Positions 1 to 11,846 of a stretch of DNA of 64,000 nt are shown in pieces. Within the stretch, counting starts at the first letter, position 1. Every line of letters starts with the position of its first letter. This DNA is from Alternaria dauci (Eukaryota > Ascomycota > Dothideomycetes > Pleosporales > Pleosporaceae): contig NC_091272.1 in assembly GCF_042100115.1 (NCBI RefSeq), positions 2,604,001 through 2,668,000 on the forward strand, in the 5' to 3' direction. The notes under the pieces are model-generated. The model was not told where the DNA came from. It saw nothing but the letters and a program-made list of their open reading frames with translations, and did no database searches. The translations under genes and the position numbers were made by a program.

Positions 1-2316
1 AAGCAGCAAGGACCGAACCATCGGATGAGAAGGCCAATCGCGAAGTGCGCGGCGGTAAGGACCGCTGTGAACCTTCAGTAATGTCAAGCTTGTCGTTGAT
101 CTCAATCGACCGGTCAAGCGACCAGGTGACCAGGCCTTCCTGATGGACCCCACGAACGGTGACTCCATCGCGTGATCGTGTCTTGGGTCTCCATATCCGT
201 ACGAAGTGGTCTTCGCCAACAGTCGCGAAACCCGCAGCAGCGGGATCAGCGACAAGGTGGAATACTCGCCCGTTGCCACATACGTCTTCGAAGAAGTGTG
301 GTGCGTCAATTCGTGCCTCTAGCTTCCATTGCGCGCTGGTTTTGTCGCGTCGCCATACTTTGAGATACACCTCGCGGCGGCGCAGACGTTCCTGCTCATT
401 GAACTCTGGAACACCTTCATTCACATAACGAGTGTCCGACTGTGACGGAACCCACTGCAGTAGATACCAAGTCAGTGTACGTCTTACATACATCTCAAAT
501 AGTTGAAACTTACCTCATCAATCGTCGCAAGCCATTCTCCGTCATGGCTGACTTGGATATGCGTAACTGTAGGCTCCTTAATTTGGCGTCCGTCAGGGGC
601 GACATTTGGTTCCGTCGCATTGTTGCGAGTGAGTGCCTGTCGCCCTTTGGCACGACCATTCGCAAGATCAAATGTCTGCAGGTATGGCTCGGGTCTGAAG
701 CCCTCGTCTGTCTTGTTGTGACGAGGCTGTGACGATGGTACGGAGAAGAATACTTCGGTCGAGTTGACTGGATTCACTGCCATGGGTACCGCATCGAAGA
801 TTCCAAACATATTACCAGCATCTTTAGACAGCTGTTCGACGTCTATTCGACGTGACTGGATGCCGATGATGTTTGTGCGCGCCTCGAGCTCGGTGGTAGA
901 AAGAACAATGACAGAATTATTGGCCAGTGTCAATGCATACGCTGAGCCCGTAGGAGAAACTACAATGTTCTCAATAGCCGCAGAAAGATGGGGTAGATGC
1001 TGTGGTTGTCCAGTAGCAAGCTGCCACATTGTGAGTACGGTCTCGTCGCCGCCCGAGATAATGTAGTTGCCATCCAACGACCACTTGACAGACCCTATCG
1101 CATCTCTATGCCAATGGAGTTTTTTGGGCCTGAAGCTTTCGGCATTGCCCTTTTCGACTGCAGCAAAAGAAGCTAAAATGTCTTCGAAAAGAAGGATCAC
1201 ACCAGTTTCTTCACCAACGGCGATGTCGAGCACATCCCTTTGACTTTGTGGAGTCTTGTTTCCGTTGTCATTTTCTTGTTGCTCGCGGTGGTAGACGTTG
1301 AAGGCTGTGATGTGCTTCGAGAATTTGAACTCCCGCCAGACATACTCCAAGTCCTCGAGTGCTGTCTTGCTAGCCTTTGTGCGCTTTCCGACCACGAGAG
1401 AGTCAGATGTAGCAACTACAATGTACTTGCCTTGCAGAAGCACCTGCATACCGCGGATTGCAGAGCTCGCACTGCTCAGTATTTGCTTGACTTGCTTGAG
1501 TTCTGTCCGGGCATCTTGACGCTTCGTACGAAGTGCGTGTACACTGACGGTATGCCCCCCATCAGTTTCATGACAGTATGTAAGATCATCCTCAGAGGAA
1601 TCCGACTGCGCAATGACTGTCATGTGGCGGACTGTAGCACCAATGTTCCATCGACCAGCTTTCTTGCCAGCCACCCAGTTCCACAGTATTATGTGCCCAA
1701 TTGAGTATGCGACGTACACGAGGTGGGGGTTCGTGGGCGATAGAGCATAAGCTGTGAGGGAGCCTGTGTCGTCTTCGGAGAGGGTATTGGCGAGCAATGA
1801 TGTTTCGGTTGCATAGACACAAAGTGATTTGGCGTTGGCGATGAGCAGGTACTTCTCGCCGGGCGTGAAGACAGGGTCGGCAGGTAGGAACCATCCTCCA
1901 TGAGCGGGTGACGAAGCCCACCTATCGGTCTTTTTGCTCTTTTTCTTCTTTACTATGCCCGACACCTCGGCCGCGATCAATTCATTGCGCTCTTGTCTGT
2001 TCCTTTCCTTTCTGTCCTTCTTTTCCTGCTTTTTAAGAGCTGCCTTTGATAGTCCTGACATGTCTAATGCTCCATTGACTTCAGCGGGCGCATCTCGGCT
2101 CACACCGTTCGTTTTCGGAGTAGACGTCGATTGCTCCTTTGGCGTAGACGCATTCGATTTGGGTGTTGCACCAGTTGCGCCGTTTGAAGATGGGCCGTTG
2201 CGACCATCATTGAGCGCAGCGGCAGCGGCAGCCTCGTTCTTTCTCTGCTTCTTGGTCTTCTTCTGTGCCGCAGCTTCCTCGGCCTTTCTCTTCAACTGGG
2301 GAGTCGCGTCCTCCAT
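1..2316 (-). CDS. NAN1: Nan1/Utp17-like WD40 protein of the U3 snoRNP (WDR75 family), 3' part outside the window
   Basis: WD-repeat component of the t-UTP subcomplex of the small-subunit processome. In yeast and animals it works in the nucleolus, linking rRNA transcription to 18S pre-rRNA processing. The protein starts with a Lys/Glu/Ala-rich, nuclear-localisation-like region of about 120 residues, followed by WD40 blades (for example DAIGSVKWSLDGNYIISGG, with the motif TMWQL). One intron is read at 455-513: donor GTAAGT, acceptor CTGCAG, phase 0, joining ...TIDE to WVPSQ.... Without it the frame stops at once. ATG 2316 (MEDATPQ) was chosen because the frame upstream of it has no good start. 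About 750 residues are visible and the C-terminus runs off the left edge. It is divergent from RPB10 (278 bp). The family is fairly certain; the symbol follows the yeast name. Confidence 0.8.
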
Positions 2317-2594
2317 CCTGGCTGAGTCTCGAGCGGACTTGCGTGTAAAATTCCGCAATGGTGGAAGTCGTGAGGGTCGTGTAGAATCGACATGTCGAAG
2401 TTGAACTTTTTCGATGGAGCCTGGCCCGAGCTTTTCACCGCCCGCGTCCTTAGCGCGCCCGCAACTTTCTTTGAGACGGCGTCCACCAACGCCCAGCATC
2501 ACGAGAACCTCACCTTACCTTTGCGCGCTTTCGTAGCTATCAGGCCGTGATCGCGTACCCTCTCAAAAAACACCGACCCTACCGAATCATCAAG
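2317..2594. promoter_or_regulatory. Divergent promoter between NAN1-like gene and RPB10
   Basis: A 278-bp gap separates the start codons of two divergent genes that both serve ribosome or RNA-polymerase production, so shared control is plausible. I see no clear TATA box. A poly-A tract (CTCAAAAAACACC) lies about 30 bp before the RPB10 start. Confidence 0.4.
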
Positions 2595-3111
2595 ATGATC
2601 GTTCCCATCCGTTGCTTTTCGTGCGGCAAGGTACTACAATGACTCTCTAGCTCATGCGCGCCCTCGCTCACAAAGTTCCTAGGTCACTGGCGACCTGTGG
2701 GAGAAGTACATGACTATCCTCAGTGAAGGCAAAGAAGAAGCGTAAGAAGTCCCGTCCATGAAACGCTCCAGCACGCCACCCCCTAGGCAAACTCGACCTT
2801 CTATACCACTACCACTCCCACTCCCATACCGACACAAGACACTCACTAACGTATACCCCACCTAGTGAGGCACTCGACGAGATCGGTCTCCAACGCTACT
2901 GCTGCCGCCGTATGATCCTTACCCACGTCGATTTGATCGAAAAGCTCCTCAAGTACGTTCCTGTCGCGGATCACGCCAAGTTGATGCGCCGCCATGATGC
3001 ACAGATGCAGACACATTCGCTGTAACGCCGTCCCGGACAGGGGCTAACACTTGATACAGATACAACGCCAGCGAAAGAGAACAAGCCCGCGCCGCTCGGG
3101 GAGGACGGTAG
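2595..3111 (+). CDS. RPB10: RNA polymerases I/II/III subunit Rpb10 (ABC10-beta)
   Basis: Small zinc-binding subunit shared by all three nuclear RNA polymerases. Four exons: 2595-2630, 2683-2741, 2866-2952 and 3060-3111. The introns are 2631-2682, 2742-2865 and 2953-3059, all GT-AG. The spliced product is 77 aa, close to the usual 65-75 aa. It opens [12 protein letters not shown] and carries the zinc ligands C7-x2-C10 and the later Cys pair in QRYCCRRM. The [12 protein letters not shown] helix is also typical. The short C-terminal tail is Ala/Arg/Gly-rich. The gene is too fragmented to appear as one ORF, but the exon joins keep the frame exactly. It is divergent from NAN1 and convergent with the phosphoesterase gene downstream. 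Confidence 0.93.
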
Positions 3112-3378
3112 TCGACAGACGATATGAACAGACAATTTGGAGTTTTGGAACGGCATACTTTATCATCGCGAGGCGTTTTATCGGGCAAAGCATATTGGGT
3201 TGAACTAGATCTTCTTCCATGCACGATCTGGAAGTCTGCAGAGACAGGAAATGCCTGACTATAATGAGAGCCGCTAGCCCGCGCGGACGTAGTTCCACGC
3301 GTAGGCGCTTGTGCAGAGCGTGGAATAACAACATCTACCTGACGGACAGAGCAGAAAAAACCCAGTCCTTGATCGTTT

Positions 3379-5370
3379 CTAACATTCCTTACCCTCACTA
3401 CCCCAGTGTTCCTCCACCCACTCTGTCATGATATCTGTGAAGCTTTTCTCATTGTCAAACGCCTCAGTATCCTCCAGCCCACGCTGCGCACCCAAGTACT
3501 CAAGCGCCAGCAATATCCATTTCTCAATGAACTGGTTATACATAAGATCGACGGTTTCTGGTTCTTGAACTTTGCCTCCTGATCGATCGAAGCCAACAGC
3601 TGACTGGATGCAGTTGGGGACATTGTAGAAGGCGATGGGCTCATGAACCGTATCATCACCATCTGCGCCGGCATCATCTTTGGTGGTATAACCCGGGAAA
3701 GGTTTTGGCTCATCCATGTCATGGAGAGGTGTTTGGCCTTCATGGAAGCCAGCGAAAGTAGAGTCGAAAGATGTGAGCATGTGCTGTCGAGACCGTGCTG
3801 CTAAAACCTCTGGGGGCTGCAGGAATGCGTTGCTTTCCATCATGGCCAACATAATAGGGCCTTCATTGTTCAGAAGTTTGATCACTTGGCTGGCGGCTTT
3901 GTAAGGTACGTCCTTGATATACCGGATCCCACTGGTGAACGGCGAGACTAGGAACTTCGTGTCCTTGGTAAAGGCTCCCTTGAAAATGTCAAAACGGATT
4001 GCACCGGTGTTGGTGATCACAAACGCCTTCTTGCCATTCTGAATGCGATCAGATTTCTCGATAGTCTGAGGTAGTAGCTGTTCCTCAATCCAGGTGAAGA
4101 TACTCTCGTTATGCGGATATGGGCGGCGACTGATCCAAAGATCTTGTGGCGCACAGCCATATACTTTTCCAAGGCCGAGAGATGCTCTAGCTTCGCCGAT
4201 CGCCCTGGAAACTTTCTTCCCATGGTCAGTTACGAACGTTTTGGCGTCCTTTCCGCTGTGGTGTTGCATCGAGTAAAGATTGTTGTCAATATATCGACGG
4301 GAGAAGGTGAGCTTTGAGCTCTGGAGTGCGGGCGCTCTGTCTTTCGTACCACGGGTACTGAGACCACTGATAGACGCAAAGCCGAGCGTCTCCATATACC
4401 GCCCACTTTCGAGAGCAGCAGCCTTGGCGTCAAAGATCTTGTAATCACGGATGTGTGTATGACCTCCGAAAAACTGGATAGGTGTGTCCCAGTGCAGGGA
4501 ACGGATAGTAGAAAATAGCAATGCATACTCCTCGGAACGGATATCAACATGGCCAAAGACGATGATCAGGTCGAGGTCTTGATCTTTGAGAGCTTCCTTG
4601 AACCACTCTTCACGCACCGTGTCTTCGACTCTCTGGATAACAGTGTTGTTTGCGTTGCCTGTAAAGTCGAAGATGAATCCAAAAGCTAGGATGCGTATGC
4701 CCTGATTTTTAGTAGTGAATTTCTTGAAGCGCGGTGCGAGTGGCTCAAGTTTCCCAGTCTTGGGATTATAGATATCTAGATTGGAAGCCAAGTAGTTGTC
4801 TTTGAAGTCAGGAACTGTATGGAAGTACTCTCCCTCGGCAGTATTTGCTTTATAAAGTTCGTGGTTCCCGGAACAGATCAGATCAATGCTTTGTTCTTTG
4901 GCTATCTCGTAGGTAAACCTACATATTGGCGCACGGAGTCAGTATACATTCCACGTGTAATCAATGCGGGACTTCACTAACTTTCCTCGAGGTTTAGAGG
5001 AATCGTAGATAGCGTTTCCCTCTACTCTGTCTCCAGTGTCTACAAGGAGGAAGTCCGATCCATCCGCGTCTGCTTTGTCACGCATGTGCTGAGCGAAGGA
5101 GACATAGTCGCCCCAATCAGACGAAAACGACGCCCTGCAGTTTGTCAGATCGACTTTGCATCAAGATAGTACACTTCAGGCGAAGGCGTTTTCGGCAACT
5201 TACTCTTGTAGATGGCCTCCCCACCACCCATGGATATCAGTGGTATGCAGGAAGTTAAGTTGCGCCCATGGTAGGTCACGCAGGGGAGCTGCTTTGGGAG
5301 ACGGCGCCTCAGGCTGGACGCAGGAGATTCCTTTCAGAAGCGCATAAAGAACAATAGATCTGTGAAACAT
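3379..5370 (-). CDS. Secreted or vacuolar 5'-nucleotidase-like metallophosphoesterase (yeast Smn1/YHR202W type)
   Basis: Predicted dimetal phosphoesterase that would remove phosphate from nucleotides in the vacuole or outside the cell. Three exons: 5204-5370, 4982-5134 and 3379-4918, with GT-AG introns 5135-5203 and 4919-4981. The product is about 619 aa, near the roughly 600 aa of YHR202W. A hydrophobic N-terminal signal (MFHRSIVLYALLKGISC) is followed by the full calcineurin-like signature: DIHGWWGG (D-x-H), GDRVEGN, SGNHELY, IVFGHVD and GGHTHIRD. The C-terminal half is the 5'-nucleotidase-type region. ATG 5370 is the first in-frame ATG ahead of the signal peptide. The family call is strong; the substrate (AMP in yeast Smn1) is inference. 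Confidence 0.8.
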
Positions 5371-5790
5371 GTTGAAAGACAAGCTGCTGTGCTCCTTGCC
5401 CCTTTCGCGAACTGCGGTTGTATCAGGCGACCATCTAGGTACTGGGGATGGCTGGACGAATTCTGGTGACGAACAACAAAGACCGGGACACGATACGTCA
5501 AAGCAGTGAGTGAAAGCAGCAGAAGGCGTTGCAATGTCGATGAGACGGACGACACTAGATGTTGTGAGTATCAGACGGTGAACAGCCGACGGTCAGCCAA
5601 TCAGGCAGTGACGTATGCGATGAATGGTTGACGGGCCGTGGTTGCAGCGAGCTGGTCCATGTAGAGCCTAGCGCCATGCTGGCCAGATACAGTTCAACAT
5701 TTTTCTATACACGACAACACCAGCCACCTCACAACAACTCTCCACCCAAACACTTTTCACGCGCATCAGCTCTCGTTCGTGTCGCGCAAG
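5371..5790. other. Divergent intergenic region, phosphoesterase / RCC1
   Basis: 420 bp between two start codons on opposite strands, so it must hold both promoters. It contains an AT-rich stretch with CATTTTTCTATAC about 95 bp before the RCC1 start. I identify no known factor site. Confidence 0.4.
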
Positions 5791-7713
5791 ATGGCTAGAG
5801 CTTCCCGTTCTGCGAGCGCAAAGCCCGCTGAGAAGAAAGATGCCAAAGAGGCCAAAGTGAATGGCGCCAGTACGTCACGCTCACCCAAGGGAACCAGGCC
5901 ACCACTAACCAACCTCGCAGTCCCGAGAAGAGGCGCAAAGAAGACCGAAGACGCGCCTGTTGCCAATGGCATAGCCGAAGAGGTTGAAGAAGCCGAAGAT
6001 GTCGAAATGGCTGATGGCGACACCGAGGAAGTCGAAGCAGCACCACAAAAGCGTAAGATCAACGCGTCCCAAATAGGGCCAGCTGCTAAGAAGACCACAG
6101 CTACTGGACGCAGTCGCGCAAAGAAGACCGAAACCCCCGCGCCCGAGCCCAAAGCCGCGCCCAAGAAGACGACGAAGCGCAAAAAGGACGAAGAAAGCGA
6201 ACCTGAGGTCGAAGACGCGCCCGCGCCCGCTGTGAAGAAGCCAAAGGTCGAGCGCGCAAAGGCTGCACCCAAGACTGCGTCGAAAGCCACGTCAAAGGCT
6301 ACAACGCCAGAGCTAGAGGCCGAGAAGATCAATCCGGCTCTGATCCCAAACCCCAAGGGGCCGCGCCGCGCCAAGGGCAAGAAGACAGAGATCAACTCGA
6401 TCCGCTACACTGAACCTTTGAAGGTGTTCGTCTTTGGCGAAGGCGCTTCTGGTGAGCTCGGCCTTGGTGCGACAAAGAAGGCTATCGACGTGAAGCGACC
6501 GCGTTACAACGAGATTCTGTCCAACATGAATGTTGTCAAGATCGCTACTGGCGGCATGCACGTTGTCGCCCTAACAAAGGACAACCAAATCCTGACATGG
6601 GGTGTCAACGACAACGACGCTCTCGGGCGTGACACATCCAACGCCAACGTCAAGATGCGCGATCTCGATGCGGACGATTCCGACTCTGATTCCGAAGATG
6701 AGACTGGCGGCTTGAATGAGGCTGAGGCTACACCAGCGCCTGTGCCCGCCGAGTTTTTCCCTGAAGACACCACCTTTGTCGACGTCGCTGCCGGTGATAG
6801 TTGCTCCTTTGCCCTCACTACCGAGGGCGCCGTTTACGGATGGGGCACGTTCCGAAAGAACGAAGGCATCATGGGGTTCGCTACCGACAACAAGACGGCA
6901 CCTCGGCCCGTGTACATTGACAGCATAAAGAAGGTTACTCAGATTGTGTGCGGTACCAACCATGTCTACGCGCTCGACAAAGACCACCATGTATGGGCTT
7001 GGGGTAATGGCCAGCAAAACCAGCTTGGCCGTCGTGTCACCGAACGCAACCTCGTTCAAGCTTTGCAGCCGAGCAAGGTTGGTTTCCACGATACCTCCAT
7101 CAAGAAGCACAGCCAACGCATTACGCACATCGCATCCGGTGACTACCACGGTCTTGCAATTGCAGAAGACGGGCACGTCTGGGGTTGGGGGGCGAACAAC
7201 TACTGCGAGACTGGTTACACTGAGAATGCTGGTGCAGACGATGCCAGCGTCCTACAACCCAAAATTGTACACAGCTTGGAGGGCAAGGGTGTTCATACAC
7301 TGGACGCAGGCTCGCATCACAACCTGGCCATCACCAAAGATGGCCAAGTGCTCGTCTGGGGTCGCTGCGATGGTTCACAGACCGGCCTCCCTCCTTCCCA
7401 GCTTGATGCCGAGACGGATGAGAGCAAGGTGCTGAAGAACAACGGCAAGGCGAAGATTGTTGTACAGCCGACACCCCTTCCTGACCTCAAGAACATTGTC
7501 ACTGGCGCATGCGGCCCTGAACACTCCATCGTCATTGACGAGGCCGGCAAGGCCTACTCATGGGGTTTCTCGGTGAACTTTCAGACGGGTCAGGGTACTG
7601 ATGACGAAATCGAGGTCCCGACTTTGATTGACAATACCGCCGTGCGCGACACGAAACTTGTATGGGCTGGTTGCGGTGGTCAATACAGTATCCTGGCAAG
7701 CAAGAAGGAGTAG
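5791..7713 (+). CDS. RCC1 family Ran GTPase exchange factor (Prp20/Pim1 type)
   Basis: Chromatin-bound guanine-nucleotide exchange factor for Ran/Gsp1, which sets nuclear RanGTP. A basic, Lys/Ala/Pro-rich N-terminus of about 200 residues is likely for nuclear import and DNA contact. It is followed by RCC1 blades starting near EPLKVFVFGEGASGELGLG, with repeated G-x-x-H-x-x-A-L and W-G-x-N/G motifs (GTNHVYALDKD, ASGDYHGLAIAEDG, GSHHNLAITKDG). ATG 5791 is used, since the frame upstream has only a GTG. A 51-bp stretch at 5870-5920 has GTACGT, CTAAC and CAG and is probably an intron. It is a multiple of three with no stop, so the protein is 640 aa unspliced or 623 aa spliced. Confidence 0.88.
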   Translation: MARASRSASAKPAEKKDAKEAKVNGASTSRSPKGTRPPLTNLAVPRRGAKKTEDAPVANGIAEEVEEAEDVEMADGDTEEVEAAPQKRKINASQIGPAAKKTTATGRSRAKKTETPAPEPKAAPKKTTKRKKDEESEPEVEDAPAPAVKKPKVERAKAAPKTASKATSKATTPELEAEKINPALIPNPKGPRRAKGKKTEINSIRYTEPLKVFVFGEGASGELGLGATKKAIDVKRPRYNEILSNMNVVKIATGGMHVVALTKDNQILTWGVNDNDALGRDTSNANVKMRDLDADDSDSDSEDETGGLNEAEATPAPVPAEFFPEDTTFVDVAAGDSCSFALTTEGAVYGWGTFRKNEGIMGFATDNKTAPRPVYIDSIKKVTQIVCGTNHVYALDKDHHVWAWGNGQQNQLGRRVTERNLVQALQPSKVGFHDTSIKKHSQRITHIASGDYHGLAIAEDGHVWGWGANNYCETGYTENAGADDASVLQPKIVHSLEGKGVHTLDAGSHHNLAITKDGQVLVWGRCDGSQTGLPPSQLDAETDESKVLKNNGKAKIVVQPTPLPDLKNIVTGACGPEHSIVIDEAGKAYSWGFSVNFQTGQGTDDEIEVPTLIDNTAVRDTKLVWAGCGGQYSILASKKE

Positions 7714-8329
7714 GTCACTCGGGCTGTATATCTTTGGTGCCGAGAATCCTGATGGCGGCGACCCTCTATGAGCATGCTTTTTTCCATTTCCTGATATTTA
7801 GTCTGGTCTCACTTTGAGGCTTACAGACATGCATTCACGGCGTTCAACTTCTTCTCGGGTGTCCTTTGCATAGCGGATATCTGATTCGGCACACGGGGTT
7901 ATCAAATGTATTCGTTCATTATGCGACTGAGTGGCAGGCCAGAATAAACGACATGGCTAGTAGAGGGCGTAGTTTCGGTGGTAGGCTCAGTCGTGCCCTG
8001 ATCAACTTGTAATAGTACGATGTTATGCTATTTGTATCTTTTTTACATCTGCAGTGGTGCTTTCCTATGCTAGATATACTAGGATGTTGTGAAATGAGAT
8101 GCAAGACTGATGCTATGGATCATGCAGCTCCAGATGCCTTACATAATCAAGTTGTGATGACGCTCGACCCTGCCGACCAAAAAACACCATCACCGAAGCG
8201 CATCGACACCAACCTCACGACACAACTCCGCCAAAACCGCAACCTACATATCGTACGAGCCCCGCGAAATAGAAGCCAACACTTTCCGAGATTGACAAAT
8301 TGCGCAGCTTCCCACCCACCACCGCAACA
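7714..8329. other. Intergenic region between RCC1 and the Tom6-like gene
   Basis: 616 bp holding the 3' UTR of RCC1 and the promoter of the Tom6-like gene. The centre is AT-rich. I see no ORF with coding character, no RNA gene and no repeat. Confidence 0.4.
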
Positions 8330-8608
8330 ATGCCACCCAAGCACATGATAGGCAAAGGCCGTACTCTCAACGAGCCCAGCTTTGCGTCTAGCACTATTTC
8401 GGCCTTTACAAGCAAGGAGAACAGGAGTATTGTAACTGCTGCGGGGCTGTTCGCTGTAAGATACCCTGGACGGTGAGAGATATCGGAGGGAGTCAGAGCA
8501 CGACATACAAGAAGGAGAACTGAAGCCAAGACGAGTGCTAACAATGGCGTACAGATTGGCGTAACGTTCCTGCACAGCAGCTGGGCTGAGATCCTACTCC
8601 CTGCGTAA
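8330..8608 (+). CDS. Tom6-like mitochondrial outer-membrane translocase subunit
   Basis: Two exons, 8330-8455 and 8555-8608, joined over a GT-AG intron (8456-8554) with a GCTAAC branch site. The product is 59 aa. A polar, basic N-terminus (MPPKHMIGKGRTLNEPSF) is followed by one hydrophobic segment (about residues 33-53, TAAGLFAIGVTFLHSSW) and the short tail AEILLPA. This layout (tail-anchored, about 60 aa, aromatic SW/SE motif before the end) fits the small Tom6 subunit that steadies the TOM import pore in the mitochondrial outer membrane. The family is very short and diverges fast, so Tom6 is favoured rather than proven. Another small TOM protein is the main alternative. Confidence 0.6.
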
Positions 8609-10062
8609 ATCTAAATCCATCTCAACACAAATGGAGAATGCGCCGGCGCTGCGGCAGCGAGGCGGCAAATGCGAGCGGCCATCGCAGGCCTTGGACGAGC
8701 CTTGATGCCATGTACAAAAAAGGAACCTTCACCTTGGAAAGAGCATTCAAAATGGCGTTCAGGCACGGATAGCATACCCAATGGTGTGAAACCAAGGTCG
8801 GAATGCGACCTATGACTGGGGCCATTAGACGATCATGGAACGTTATGTACAACAACTACGATTTTTTCTTTCTCTGGAGCAATCTCAACTAGACTTTTTG
8901 ATAGCCAGTCTCATTCCATACCCCTCTCGACGTCATTCCAGGATACCTGGTAATCTGAAACACGATGCGCCTCACCTGTATCGACGCGTATGACCGTTCT
9001 GTAACCCACACGACTGGAACACACCAAGCACTGTCTTGCTGTCACAGAATGCTTAGCTACAGACATTACGGATCGAGCTGTCCTGCAAGTTTCTTTCTTT
9101 TTCTTTCCCTTTTCCTGAGACACAGTTCCCAGCTTGACCACGGTTTCACATCGCCTCCTTGGTTTGCTCAGCATCATTTACCATTGTCATTCGTATCAGC
9201 GATGGCGCGCGCCAAGTGTCGGACTGGAACTCCTGTGGGCTGGTGCGAGTGTAGTGTGAGTTCTTGACAGAGCATTTGCTTTTCCACGATAAGCGAAAAG
9301 TCGAGGAAGCGGATATGGGATCAGCCATCCGAATCCATCCGGTGAATCTCTATCGGGCGCGTAGCTGGCGTATGAGAGGTATACGCGTGGCGTATACAGA
9401 TACGCTATGATCGGGCTGTTGGCGGACGGTATCGTTTGGCTATCGTGAAGTGTGCCTCGGCGCTCGGAAGTTGTCTGTTGTCATTGTAGGCGCCAGTCAG
9501 TCGAACAAAGCAGCCTGTGTTGACTTTGGAGCAGTTGGTAAACTCCACTAGCGATGTTTGATTCGTACTTGGCATATTGCATCCATACGGCACGGTGGCG
9601 TCAAGAATTAGTTAGCATGCGGCGCAGCAGGGTAACTCGATTGTTGGTCTGCGAACCTGGTTGTTGGTACTTCGACGCGCCGGTGGCGCATGCAGAAGGC
9701 CCTACTGCATGCGATCGTCTACTGCAGGTACTCTGCATACTAACAATGCACATGGTTCGAAGAACATTTGCATGGATAAGAAACCGATCATTCGTAGTAG
9801 CTGTTCATTCATAACATCCGATTAAGCTATCTGTACATGCAAAGCCGACTCTGAATAGCGGATCAACAGTCCGGCTGTGAAAAAAAGAGTGTACATGGGT
9901 TCATGCATGCTAGTGAAAACCAGCAATTATGCTCGCTACAATTACAGCAAAATTTGAACGCTAGCAGATCGAGGACGCCGAAGCAGTCGACATGCGTCCG
10001 AAGAGATAATAAGGAAATAGTATGTCGTTCGTAAATATGCGTGATGCTGGGGTATCTCTAGT
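8609..10062. other. Convergent intergenic region, no gene seen
   Basis: 1.45 kb between the 3' ends of the Tom6-like gene and noxR. I read short frames on both strands, but none has a plausible protein, splice structure or start context. The composition looks like ordinary unique DNA with T-rich tracts (around 9090-9115). No tRNA or repeat was found. Confidence 0.35.
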
Positions 10063-11846
10063 CTATACTTCTCTAACCCAAACCTAGTAAAGTGATCAGT
10101 GCATGGTCTTGGAGTTGAACGTGTTGTGAAACTTACCTCCATCTTCGCCATATCGCTGCCTTCCTTCCTAGCAACGCTCTTCGCCGTCTGAATGGCCATA
10201 TCAAGGTCGTCTTGGTCGGCCATGGTGATCATATCGCCATCATCCTTGAATTCCACCTTGAACTTGTTGCGCACACCAAACTTCTCGCGAATCTGTTGCC
10301 AGAATTCGGTAATGAGTTGATCCGGGTTGATAAAGACATAGCGCGTATCACTGGAGTGAACCTTGACTCTGATCTTGCCACCTGTACCGCGGTTGCTACC
10401 ACCCGATCTGGTGGAGCGGGCAGGCGATCGTCTCCTAGACTTCGAGCGGGACATCATCTCAAACTCAGCATCATCAAGATCACTGCCGTCGTAATCGTCT
10501 TCTTCCTCTTCTTCAATGTAAGCTGGTCGCCTGCTCTGTTTTGAGCGAGTGTATGCGCCACGACTTGAACGGGCAGGCGGGTATGCGTCGTTATCGTAGT
10601 AGTCATCGATGATATCGTCATCAGATCCACGACGTCGCGGCCTGTAGTCGCGATCCCGCTGGTCTCGCTGATCGCGTTGTCCTCGGTCTCGTGTTGACTC
10701 TGAGCGGCTTGGTGGTGGTCGCTCTGAGGCGGAGCGTTGCGTTGGCTGGCGGCGAGGGGGCTCGTTGCTGCTTTGTTGGTCGAAGGCAGCTCGTCCGAGG
10801 TTCAGAGGCTGAGGCTTAGGACCGCCACCCCGTACAGACTGCGCGCGGCTCATGGGAGCATCGGCAGTAGGTCTCCGCTCTCCACCAGATCGCCTGTCAC
10901 CAGACCTCCTGTCTGCCTCCGGTGGCGGTGTAGGTGGGAACATGTTACGGTTCATCGGCGGCTCTGACTGCTGGCGGGCTCTGCTCTGAAGCTCTGGTTT
11001 GACCAGGTTGGTCGCAGCGTAGGAGATCTTGTCTTCAGTCCTATCGTCTTTTGCCGCCTGCCCTCCCTTCTTGATCTCAGCACCAGCAAAGCCAGTGAAG
11101 GCATTGGCCCGGTCTGACGCAGCGACAAGACGAGCCTTTCCAAGGTAGTCTTTTGTTTTCAAGTTCTTGACCTTTGCTTCATTGGGGCGGTAGACGATAC
11201 CGACGGGGATGGAGAAGACGGTGTAGCCCTCGGCTTCCTCCCGGATGGCCTCGTCAATGACATCGTGGTCGGGCACCACCTTCTCTTTGGCCGCGAAGGA
11301 CAGATCCTGTAGACCTGCGTCCCTCTGCTGGAGGTAGATGTAGCAGAGGCCGCGGTTGAAGAGCACTTCGCAAGAGTATAGCTTGAACTTCAGGCCCAAT
11401 TGCTCATAATCGATGTTGTTGTTTCCGCGTAGGTAGAGGAGGGTGTCGTTGAAATTGGCGAGGGCTTCCTCAAAATCACCCATGAGGAAGTTTGACACGC
11501 CCTGTTGGAAGTATGCGACGGCGAGGTACTGGTCCAGACGCACAGCGCGCTGGTAACAATCGACCTGTAGAGCTGTCAGCACGTGCTCGCAGCGCTTGAG
11601 CCGTCATGCCCGACTTACCGCCTTCTCATGCTCGCCGAGAGTGGCATGGATCACGCCGCAGTTGAACAGAATCTTGGAGGTGTCGGAGATCTGGTCAAAG
11701 ACCTTCAATGCGACGTCGAACTCGTTGTTGTCGTAGCTGGCGAGGGCTGCCACCCAGGTTTCGATTTCCTACGCCATCTGTTAGCAATTGAACTCGGAAG
11801 GAGCGACTAGATGCAGGAGGAAAGCGCGCACCTGCTTCAGAGACAT
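10063..11846 (-). CDS. noxR: NoxR, regulatory subunit of the fungal NADPH oxidase (p67phox-like)
   Basis: Cytosolic activator that, with Rac GTPase, switches on NoxA/NoxB to make superoxide during development and host infection. Four exons: 11832-11846, 11619-11768, 10137-11564 and 10063-10083, giving 537 aa. Introns are GT-AG; the first donor is the weaker GTGCGC. The first 150 residues or so are TPR repeats (LFNCGVIHATLGEHEKA, AYFQQGVSNFLMGDFEEA, LFNRGLCYIYLQQRDAGL). They are followed by the p67phox-type activation stretch, a long Arg/Ser/Pro-rich disordered linker and a C-terminal PB1 domain (about residues 455-531, KIRVKVHSSDTRYVF ... DDLDMAIQTA). There is no SH3 domain, as is usual for fungal NoxR. 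The last exon is only seven codons including the stop. Confidence 0.9.

Noticed and set aside
5766..6395. 209-codon open frame on the minus strand over the RCC1 N-terminus
   Set aside because: It is the antisense shadow of a Lys/Ala/Pro-rich coding region (read as Ser/Ala/Phe/Gly-rich). RCC1 domains on the other strand are clear.
8147..8575. 142-codon minus-strand frame over the Tom6-like gene
   Set aside because: The plus strand gives a coherent two-exon small membrane protein with good splice sites. The minus frame has no recognisable features.
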